Shown: positions 1-5,428 of the stretch, piece after piece
How the letters are laid out: every line of letters begins with the position of its first letter
Position numbering within the stretch: the stretch's first letter is position 1
Assembly: GCA_003520425.1 (NCBI GenBank)
Contig: DOUU01000173.1
Span: 5,020 to 13,566, forward strand
Origin: Deltaproteobacteria bacterium
GTDB lineage: Bacteria; Myxococcota_A; UBA9160
Length of the DNA stretch: 8,547 nt
Reading direction: 5' to 3'
The notes under the pieces: generated by a model
Databases searched by the model: none
Told to the model about the DNA's origin: nothing
The model's input: only the letters and a program-made list of their open reading frames with translations
Translations under genes and position numbers: made by a program

Positions 1-795
1 AAGGCACGCCTGCCCCAGCAGACCTTTGACGAGCCCGAGTACACGGGATGGCGTTCCCTGCGCCAGCGCGACGAAGCGCGCTGGCTTGTCCTTCTGGCGA
101 ACCGGATGGCGCTGCGCATGCCCTACGGCGCGGCGGGGGAGGCCGTGCGCGGCATCGCCTACGAGGAAAGGGGCGCCCTCCCGGGTCTTTTGGGGAGCCC
201 GGTGTGGGCCCTCGGGAGTGTGGTCGTGCGGTCTTTTTCGCGCACCGGCGCGTGCCTTCAGATCTCGGGCTCCCACCACGCGCTCGTGCCGGATCTCGCG
301 CTTCTCGCCGGCCCCGAGGACGCGAAGCCCTCTCCCGTCGAGGGGGTCTTCGGGAACGAACGGCGGGAGGATCTCGAGAGAATCGGCCTTTCCGTCCTTC
401 AGCTCTATCAGCGCGACGTGGCGTTCCTCGGCAGCGTGCGCAGCTTCCGCAAGCCCGAGCGCTACCCCGACGCCGAGGCGACGGCCGATGCCGCGCAGCA
501 GTGCACGCTCGCCTATCAGCTCTTCGCGTCGCGTCTCACGAAGTTCCTCGGACGCACCGTCTCCGACCTCGTGGGCACGGGTGGGATCGAGACCGCCACG
601 GAGGCCCTGCGGCGGGCGATCATCGGCTTCCTCTCGACGCCGGAGGCGCCGCTCGGTCCCGAGCGCGTGGGTGTCGTGATGAAGCCAAACCCGAAGGACG
701 CGACCGCCACCGACGTCGCAGTGCGGGTGGGACCCGATATCACGATCGCCGGGCGACCGGTGAACGTGCTGCTCCGCTTCTCGCTGCGCCTTTAG
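1..795 (+). CDS. tssC: T6SS contractile sheath large subunit TssC, C-terminal part (5' end outside window)
   Basis: The reading frame is open from base 1 to the TAG at 793-795, giving 264 visible residues, roughly the C-terminal half of a TssC (family about 490 aa). TssC with TssB forms the cytoplasmic sheath that contracts to fire the Hcp tube. Seen in sequence: W17-x-SLR with R27 and MPYG at 40-43, matching the family's W-x-(A/S)LR...RxPYG region; SPVEGVFGNERREDL near 111-125, matching the family's PTE...DRRExEL segment; SVRSFRKPERY at 145-155, matching the QSxQKPxxY segment; and a terminal FSLRL where TssC proteins usually read xLRLV. It is divergent: the usual HYLK...RD helix reads KFLGRTVSD (181-189), and the LPY before it is LAY. 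It is transcribed towards the - strand genes and probably belongs to a separate tssB-tssC transcript. The family call rests on this pattern of short motifs; a TssC-like paralogue is the alternative. Confidence 0.85.
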   Translation, partial: KARLPQQTFDEPEYTGWRSLRQRDEARWLVLLANRMALRMPYGAAGEAVRGIAYEERGALPGLLGSPVWALGSVVVRSFSRTGACLQISGSHHALVPDLALLAGPEDAKPSPVEGVFGNERREDLERIGLSVLQLYQRDVAFLGSVRSFRKPERYPDAEATADAAQQCTLAYQLFASRLTKFLGRTVSDLVGTGGIETATEALRRAIIGFLSTPEAPLGPERVGVVMKPNPKDATATDVAVRVGPDITIAGRPVNVLLRFSLRL

Positions 796-799
796 TCGT

Positions 800-1567
800 C
801 TAGGCGGCTGCGTGCTGGGCGAGGAGCTGCTCGACCCGAGTGCGAAGGGGATCCTCGAGGGCGCGCGCCGCGCCGACGTCGAGCACCTCCTCGAAAGTCC
901 CGAGACCGGCGAGCTCGGCGGCGTCGATCATCACCTGCGCCGAGGGCCGAACCGAGGGGATCGCCGAGCGCACGACCACGACCGGGAGCTCGCCGAGCGG
1001 GGCGACGCGCCGAACCTCGACTGCGTAACGCAGACCGGAAAAGAGCTTTGGGATGCCAGGCGTGCGCTCGAGCAAGAGGTGAAGAATGCACGCGTTCAAG
1101 ACGAACTGGTGGATTTCGGCTTCGTTCCGCTGCTCCTCGCCGGCCAGCATCTTGTGGAGGCTCTCGAAACGACATGCACCGGGGTAGCTCAGCACCCAGG
1201 TGAGGGGCGAACTCACCCAAAGCTTCCTGCCGCCCGAGGGCGCGGTCCAGAGCTCCTCCCAGCGGGAGAGCTCGAGCTTCACGCGGATCGCGGGCACCGG
1301 GCTCGTGAGGTGCCCGCGGAGGCGGAAGGGCCTCTCGCTCACCTTGGCCCAGAGCTGCTGGAGCTCCTGAAACGCACGCTCGGCCTCGTAGTAGGACTCC
1401 GTGCTCTCGCCTTGGATGAGATTCCCGAGCAGGCGCTTCGGGCGTAGAAGAGGCGCCACCGTGTCGAGATACCCGCGAAGCTCGCTCTCCAGGAAATCGG
1501 CGAGGGCGCGGGTCGCGCGCCGAAGCTTGAGCAGGCGGTCGAGCGTGATGCTCGGATCCTCGGCCAT
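800..1567 (-). CDS. Conserved-looking protein of unknown function in a T6SS cluster (255 aa)
   Basis: I do not recognise the family. The ATG at 1567 is chosen because GGTGAG lies just upstream (1571-1576) and the longer open frame, to 1687, adds 40 Arg/Gly-rich residues of non-coding character. The protein has no signal peptide or clear transmembrane helix and is probably cytoplasmic. The N-terminal third looks helical and charged (DRLLKLRRATRALADFLESELRGYL, about 10-34, then an ESYYEAERAFQELQQLW helix at 57-73). The middle is beta-like (FRLRGHLTSP, IRVKLELSRWEELW, GGRKLWVSSPLTWVLSYPG, 81-130). A hydrophobic helix (EIHQFVLNACILHLLLERTPG, 151-171) is followed by a strand-rich part (YAVEVRRVAPLGELPVVVVRSAIPSV, 181-206) and a helical tail. 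The even composition and clear hydrophobic periodicity support a real gene. It lies downstream of hcp on the same strand and converges on tssC with a 4-base gap. A role in T6SS assembly or regulation is suggested only by location. Confidence 0.75.
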   Translation of the reverse strand: MAEDPSITLDRLLKLRRATRALADFLESELRGYLDTVAPLLRPKRLLGNLIQGESTESYYEAERAFQELQQLWAKVSERPFRLRGHLTSPVPAIRVKLELSRWEELWTAPSGGRKLWVSSPLTWVLSYPGACRFESLHKMLAGEEQRNEAEIHQFVLNACILHLLLERTPGIPKLFSGLRYAVEVRRVAPLGELPVVVVRSAIPSVRPSAQVMIDAAELAGLGTFEEVLDVGAARALEDPLRTRVEQLLAQHAAA

Positions 1568-1859
1568 TTTCTCACCACTCCGCGGTGTCTCGCCGAACCT
1601 TATCGCACCGGGACAGCCCTTCCGCCACTCCCGTCGCAAGCGTTTTCGGACGGCACGGCCACAGCCGCTGCCGCTCGGATCCCTCAAGCTTCGGGGGCTG
1701 CTGCGTCCCCGCTTCGGATCGGAAAGCGCAGGGCGGCTTTAAGGGCCTTCGCCGACACGGGTCGGTGCCCGGACGTGTAGGGAGGCGCCTGTGACAGATG
1801 ACCAAAGAGCCCCGGCGCGCTTCCCACCCGGCAGCCGCGCCCCGGCAAGAAGCTTGGTC
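1568..1859. other. Intergenic region between hcp and the 255-aa gene
   Basis: This 292-base gap holds no convincing gene; the open frames that cross it in several frames are Arg/Pro-rich and lack a good start signal. Just beyond the hcp stop an imperfect inverted repeat is visible: GACCAA at 1800-1805 with TTGGTC at 1854-1859, and inside it CCGGCGCG (1812-1819) against CGCGCCCCGG (1836-1845, two-base bulge) around a 16-base loop. It could attenuate or stop transcription leaving hcp, but there is no run of T after the stem on the - strand. I found no good -35/-10 pair for the 255-aa gene. Confidence 0.35.
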
Positions 1860-2360
1860 CTAGCCCGCTTGCCAGTCGTCCTGGCTGGTGAGCCCGCTCT
1901 TCACCCAAGTCCAAGTGATCTTCTGGTAGGTGAGCGAGACGTCTTCGAGGTGCGAATAGCTGGCTTTGGTTTGGTCGGCGGTGATCGGGAACCACTGCTT
2001 CATGTTCACGATTTTGGCGTTCGTGAGCTCAATGGTGTAGTACTTTTCCTGTCCGCCCATCGGGTTCACACGGTAGAACTCGAACTTCACGTCTGTGAGC
2101 GTCTCTCCTGTGCTCAGCGCTTGCAAGAGCTTCGGGGAGGCCTGGTCGATGCGCTTCGTAATCGTGATGGGTTTGTGAATGCGGCGTCCGCTCGTCTGGC
2201 CCGTCGCTGCGTCATAAGGGATCATGATCTCGTTCCCGAACATCTGCACCAGGCACGAGTTTTCGCGACCCTTCTGGTCATCCTCGCCGGGCCACGAGCC
2301 GTGGCCCGAGATGACACCCTGCGTAGCTCCCGTGAACCAGACATAAATCGGGTTCGGCAT
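1860..2360 (-). CDS. hcp: Hcp, T6SS inner-tube protein (TssD)
   Basis: Complete gene of 166 aa, a usual length for the family. Hcp forms hexameric rings that stack into the tube pushed out by sheath contraction, and the ring lumen can carry small effectors. Seen in sequence: N-terminal PIYVWFTGATQGVISG (4-19); CLVQMFGNEIMIPYD (36-50), matching the family's LVQxFxxxxxVPxD; TGQTSGRRIHKPITITKRIDQASPKLLQAL (53-82), the central signature of TGQxSGxRxHKPxxxTKxxDxxSPxLxxAL; GETLTDVKFEFYR (85-97); ELTNAKIVNM (111-120); and a C-terminal EDVSLTYQKITWTW (139-152). These match the E. coli/EvpC-type Hcp closely and the register is unbroken. The ATG at 2360 is preceded by AAGG at 2370-2373 and 2365-2368. 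It stands 379 bases after the upstream gene, so it probably has its own promoter, which would fit the high Hcp level a tube needs. No C-terminal effector fusion is present. Confidence 0.97.
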   Translation of the reverse strand: MPNPIYVWFTGATQGVISGHGSWPGEDDQKGRENSCLVQMFGNEIMIPYDAATGQTSGRRIHKPITITKRIDQASPKLLQALSTGETLTDVKFEFYRVNPMGGQEKYYTIELTNAKIVNMKQWFPITADQTKASYSHLEDVSLTYQKITWTWVKSGLTSQDDWQAG

Positions 2361-2440
2361 GAGACCTTACCTTGTATCTTGAGAGGAGCGACTTCCCGCG
2401 CTTCTCACGGCATCGGAGTTGCGGTATCCCCGCGCGTTCG

Positions 2441-2457
2441 CCCTGAACCACTCAGGG
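2441..2457. repeat. Perfect inverted repeat in the hcp leader
   Basis: CCCTGA (2441-2446), five-base loop ACCAC, TCAGGG (2452-2457). It lies 81 bases upstream of the hcp start and downstream of the candidate promoter. It could be a small operator or an RNA hairpin in the hcp 5' leader. One 6-bp palindrome can arise by chance, so no function is claimed. Confidence 0.4.
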
Positions 2458-2513
2458 TCAACGCTTCCAGGATGGCTCCCCAGGTCGTTGGACCTTCTCC
2501 TGAATGCTGCATG

Positions 2514-2542
2514 GGATACGCCGGCTCCGAAGGAGGTGTCAA
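2514..2542 (-). promoter_or_regulatory. Possible sigma-70-type promoter for hcp
   Basis: On the - strand a perfect -35 hexamer TTGACA (2542 to 2537) follows an AT-richer stretch (ATTTTGTT). At a 17-18 base spacing the -10 candidates are GTATCC or TATCCC, which match TATAAT only partly. Transcription from here would give a leader of about 150 bases before the hcp ATG. The position is right for an hcp promoter, but the -10 is weak and the sigma preferences of this organism are unknown. I saw no good sigma-54 (GG-N10-GC) site nearby. Confidence 0.35.
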
Positions 2543-2713
2543 ACAAAATCGCACAAGCGCATCGAAATTCCGCCGGACGAAGCGCTGGCCACGCGGATTG
2601 AAACCCGAGGGCCGGGAGGGGGCACTTAGCGCGTTGCGCCGGAGCCGCGCTCCCGACCCACATGACGTGCGCGCGTGCGATTCGCACCGCGAGTTCCCGG
2701 GCGCGCTCGTGAA

Positions 2714-2737
2714 GAGGGATGGAAGGCCCCTTCCCTC
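2714..2737 (-). terminator. Weak hairpin directly after the 679-aa gene
   Basis: Two bases after the stop at 2740, GAGGGA (- strand 2737 to 2732) can pair with TCCCTC (2719 to 2714). An alternative perfect stem, GGAAGG/CCTTCC around two bases, occupies 2721-2734. The - strand sequence after it has only TT rather than a U-tract, so this is at best a weak or Rho-assisted stop. Its position at the end of the clpV-vgrG block supports a role. Confidence 0.25.
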
Positions 2738-2739
2738 GT

Positions 2740-4779
2740 CTACGCCTGGGGGGCTTGATCATATTCCCCATCGCCGGGGAGCGCCTTCGACCACTTCTCG
2801 TTGGTCTTTACCTGGTCGCACTCGGACTTCCCGATGGCCGCGCCCTCGCCCTCGGTGGAGCGCCCCTTCGTCGGGAAGGTCTTGTACATGTCCGGCGCCT
2901 GAGAGACCTTTTTCCGCTCGGCCTTCGCGTTGGCGGCGTCCGAGAATTTCCGCTGGGTCTCCGCGATCGTGCTCGGGTCGGTGCTCACGTTCACGTCCTT
3001 CATCGCATCGGAGAGCTTGTCGGCCTTGGTGAGCGCGTCGCGCGCGGTGTCGACTCCGTCCTGCGCGCTCTGGCGGAAGGCGTCCATCGAGTGGAAGACG
3101 CCCCCGAGCTTGTCATTCACGAAACCCATGCCCTTGTCGACGAGAAGATCCCAGACCGGGAAGAACGTGTCCCGGAAGAGCAGGGCGAGCATCCACGGCA
3201 ACATGCCGAGGTAGATCTCCATGGTCATGCTGCTCTGCTCGTAGGCTTGCTTGCGCCCGCCTTCCAGCTTCTTCCACACGTCCGACATCGCGAAATCGAG
3301 CGCGGGATCGAGGTACTTGCCGAACTGCTCGTTCAGCAGGTTCTCGCCCCGGTCCTCGAAATTGCCGGGGCTCAGATTCACCACCTTTTGGTCGTTCATC
3401 TTCGGGGCGAACGCGAACTCGCGCACCTGCTGCAGGAAGCTCACTTGCGAGACCAGGAGATTCACGAGCTTGTCGAGCAGTCGCTTTCTCGCGGATACCT
3501 TGAGCTCTTCGACGTCGATCGGCTGCGACGGGTCGCGCTTGAGGAGCGCCTGGTACATCGCGAGCAGGAACTCGGCGTCGATCGCACAGATCTCCGAGAT
3601 CAGGGTGTCGAGAATTCCGGGCAGAGGGTCCACGCCGAGCGCCTTGCAGAACGACGTGGTGATGAGGTCCGCGAGAAACTTGGCGGGCTTCTTCGGCTCC
3701 CCCTTCTTGGGCTCGGGCGCTGGCTCGATCACGAACGCCTGGTTGAGATAGCCCTCGGTTTGGCGCGCGGGGCCCCGCGTATCGGCCAGGAAGTCGCGCA
3801 CATCCTTGTACGCTCCGTCGGCGCTGTGCGTGGCTGAGTCGAGAGGGCTCACGCCCGTGTTGGTCGCGAGGGAGGGCGCGCCGGAATCCCCTCCACCGGG
3901 AGGGGCCTGGTACCAGGGCGCAAACAGGGGAGTCCAGCGTTTCTGGATCGCGTCGATCGAGAGCCGATGGCAGGCCGCCATCACCTTGGGCTCGAGCGCC
4001 CCGGCGATCCCCGTAAAGATGCCGAGGTACACATCGAAGGGTTTGAAGGCGATGCCCTGCACGATCGTGACCGCCTGGCCGAGGCCGCCCGGCAGCGACC
4101 CCGCGACCGCCGAGACCCCCGAGAGCAGGCCCGCCGGTCCCTGGTCCTTCGGCGGACCGTCGTTGAGCTTCTTCAAGTACTGGGCGTAGTCGAGCCGCGC
4201 TTGGCGCAGGTCGATGCCCGCCTGGTGCATGTCCTTGTAGGAGACCTTGGGACCTTTCACCTTGTCGGCGGCCTGCTGGATCGCCTGGCCGAAGGGGTTG
4301 CAGTCGCCGGGGGTGGGCTCGGTTTGCTTGCCCCCCTGGCCGCCCAGAATGTCGGCCGCGGCGCCGACGATCGCCCCCACCCCGGTCTTGCCCTTGCCCT
4401 TCTGGCGCTCGTCGAGGGTCTCCTGGAGTGCGGCCACAAAGCCGGCCAGCAGCAGGGCCTCACGCTGGAGCGCGGCCCGCTGCATCGCGCCGTGAAGCGC
4501 CGTCTCCTTGGAGGCGTCATACGCCAAGTCGTCTTTGACATGACCTTCGTAGCGGTTCGAGTAGTCGGGATGGACGTAGCCCAGGTGGATGAACTCCGTC
4601 GGGTACGCCGTGTCCCGTACATTGCCGTCGTGCGGCTGCGCGGCCTGCGAGCTCGCGCCTTCCGCGAGACCGATCGGCGTCCCTTTGAAAAAGCAGAGGG
4701 TGGCCGGCGGCGGAGCGGCGGGCTTCTCGGCGCCCGCAAGGGCTCCACTCACACTGTCCAGCGTATCTGTGATTCCCAT
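2740..4779 (-). CDS. Unknown 679-aa protein encoded after vgrG and LysM gene; candidate T6SS effector/cargo
   Basis: I do not recognise a family or catalytic motif. The ATG at 4779 follows a strong Shine-Dalgarno, AGGGAG (4787-4792, spacer 7), that overlaps the LysM gene's stop; the frame is open further upstream but that part overlaps the LysM gene. Visible features: a Pro/Ala linker (17-27); a GNVRDTAYPTEFIHLGYVHPDYSNRYEGH segment (52-80) rich in His, Tyr and Asp; a helix with hydrophobic centre (EALLLAGFVAAL, 107-118); a GVGAIVGAAADILGG stretch (133-147); a long Gly/Ala/Val region (217-262) ending in PFDVYLGIFTGIAGAL; a Pro/Lys-rich linker (352-366); helical DLITTSFCKALGVDPLPGILDTLISEICAID (371-401); a strongly hydrophobic EIYLGMLPWMLALLF..FFPVWDLLV (521-547); and a charged, helical C-terminus. 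There is no signal peptide, as expected of a T6SS substrate. Position after vgrG and a LysM adaptor suggests spike-associated cargo; a membrane-active toxin or a structural component are both possible. Confidence 0.8.
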   Translation of the reverse strand: MGITDTLDSVSGALAGAEKPAAPPPATLCFFKGTPIGLAEGASSQAAQPHDGNVRDTAYPTEFIHLGYVHPDYSNRYEGHVKDDLAYDASKETALHGAMQRAALQREALLLAGFVAALQETLDERQKGKGKTGVGAIVGAAADILGGQGGKQTEPTPGDCNPFGQAIQQAADKVKGPKVSYKDMHQAGIDLRQARLDYAQYLKKLNDGPPKDQGPAGLLSGVSAVAGSLPGGLGQAVTIVQGIAFKPFDVYLGIFTGIAGALEPKVMAACHRLSIDAIQKRWTPLFAPWYQAPPGGGDSGAPSLATNTGVSPLDSATHSADGAYKDVRDFLADTRGPARQTEGYLNQAFVIEPAPEPKKGEPKKPAKFLADLITTSFCKALGVDPLPGILDTLISEICAIDAEFLLAMYQALLKRDPSQPIDVEELKVSARKRLLDKLVNLLVSQVSFLQQVREFAFAPKMNDQKVVNLSPGNFEDRGENLLNEQFGKYLDPALDFAMSDVWKKLEGGRKQAYEQSSMTMEIYLGMLPWMLALLFRDTFFPVWDLLVDKGMGFVNDKLGGVFHSMDAFRQSAQDGVDTARDALTKADKLSDAMKDVNVSTDPSTIAETQRKFSDAANAKAERKKVSQAPDMYKTFPTKGRSTEGEGAAIGKSECDQVKTNEKWSKALPGDGEYDQAPQA

Positions 4780-4786
4780 GATCGCG

Positions 4787-4792
4787 CTCCCT
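4787..4792 (-). promoter_or_regulatory. Ribosome binding site of the 679-aa gene, overlapping upstream stop
   Basis: AGGGAG lies 7 bases before the ATG at 4779. Its first two bases are the last two of the TAG stop (4791-4793) of the LysM gene. Ribosomes finishing the LysM gene would terminate on the site, which favours translational coupling of the two genes and fixes the start choice. Confidence 0.6.
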
Positions 4793-5411
4793 AGTCGTGG
4801 ATTTGCTTGAGCTTCGCCCGGGTGGCGGCGTCCGCTTCTCCGGTGGTCTGAAGGCCTTGCGCTTCCTGAAACTGCCGGAGCGCCGCTTTCGTCGAATCGT
4901 CGAGCTCGCCGCTGTTGCCGGCAGGAAAGCCCAGGTTCGTGAGCCGCTGCTGCACGCCGGAGACCTCCTCGATGGGATCGAGGTCCCCGATCTGGATCGG
5001 GATCTGTTCCTTCCCGCCCTGCAGCGTGAGCGTGCCGCTGCGCGCTCCAGGCGGAATGGACTGCTTGATCCAGCCCTGGGCGTCGGTCTTGCCGCGGGTG
5101 AGCTGGCCGTCGATGTTCAGCACGTAGTCCTCGTTCGCCCGCGGCTCGCCGAGCGCCAGGAGCTGCAGCCGGAACTTTGCGGGCACCCCCTTCACCTTGA
5201 AGCGGTGGCGGGAGCCGGTCGCGCCATCTTCTTGCTTGAGCTCCTTGTCGGGGATGAAGATCTCGTCGCCCTCGAAAAGCTGGTGCGGGGTCTTGCGCTT
5301 CTCCCGCAGCGCGGTGTTTCGCGCGTGATTCCACACCGTGTCCACGAAGAAGCCGTTGTCCGCGGCGATGCTGGTGGCGGACTCGCCTTTGCCGACCGTG
5401 TGGATGGGCAT
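4791..5411 (-). CDS. LysM / Ig-like linker / PG_binding_1 protein, VgrG-associated (206 aa)
   Basis: Three parts are visible. A LysM-like module covers 3-54 (HTVGKGESATSIAADNGFF ... LFEGDEIFIPD). A beta-rich transthyretin/Ig-like middle covers about 70-141 (FRLQLLALGEPRANEDYVLNIDG, GKTDAQG at 107-113, IPPGA at 119-123, GTLTL). A peptidoglycan-binding domain 1 covers about 146-203 (IEEVSGVQQRLTNLGF ... LDDSTKAALRQFQEAQGL ... DAATRAKLKQIHD). This layout is familiar from genes directly beside vgrG in several Gram-negative T6SS clusters. LysM and PG_binding_1 usually contact glycan or peptidoglycan, but no catalytic domain and no signal peptide are present, so the protein may travel with the spike or act as a cargo adaptor. 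The ATG at 5411 is chosen because GGGAG (5417-5421) lies 5 bases upstream; the ATG at 5444 would overlap vgrG and has no ribosome site. The gene lies 17 bases after vgrG and 11 before the 679-aa gene. Confidence 0.92.
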   Translation of the reverse strand: MPIHTVGKGESATSIAADNGFFVDTVWNHARNTALREKRKTPHQLFEGDEIFIPDKELKQEDGATGSRHRFKVKGVPAKFRLQLLALGEPRANEDYVLNIDGQLTRGKTDAQGWIKQSIPPGARSGTLTLQGGKEQIPIQIGDLDPIEEVSGVQQRLTNLGFPAGNSGELDDSTKAALRQFQEAQGLQTTGEADAATRAKLKQIHD

Positions 5412-5428
5412 GCCGTCTCCCGACTCGC

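Larger units (their letters stand above)
2361..2739. other. Non-coding region upstream of hcp
   Basis: 379 bases without a convincing gene. An open frame on the - strand (2367-2771) and a 60-codon frame on the + strand (2419-2601) are Arg/Ala/Ser-rich, lack a convincing ribosome site and resemble no family. About 2537-2572 is less GC-rich than the surroundings and contains a TTGACA on the - strand. A perfect 6-bp inverted repeat lies at 2441-2457, in what would be the hcp leader. A further hairpin directly after the 679-aa gene is listed separately. No immunity-type or chaperone-type gene is visible here. Confidence 0.6.

Noticed and set aside
1568..1687. 40-residue N-terminal extension of the 255-aa gene
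   Set aside because: The extension is basic and low in structure, and the ATG at 1567 has a usable ribosome site directly upstream.
1721..1740. AAAGC/GCTTT hairpin considered as a terminator
   Set aside because: The stem is short with a bulge, and no T-run follows it on either strand.
2367..2771. - strand frame of 134 codons before hcp, considered as an immunity gene
   Set aside because: It overlaps the end of the 679-aa gene, is rich in Arg/Ala/Ser, has no clear hydrophobic or helical pattern and no convincing ribosome site.
1791..3032. Long + strand open frame of 413 codons
   Set aside because: It lies antisense to hcp and the end of the 679-aa gene, is Arg/Pro/Ser-rich in its second half and matches nothing; high GC makes such mirror frames common.
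2719..3837. + strand open frame of 372 codons
   Set aside because: It is antisense to the 679-aa gene and made mostly of His/Arg/Leu-rich repeats typical of the complement of a GC-rich coding sequence.
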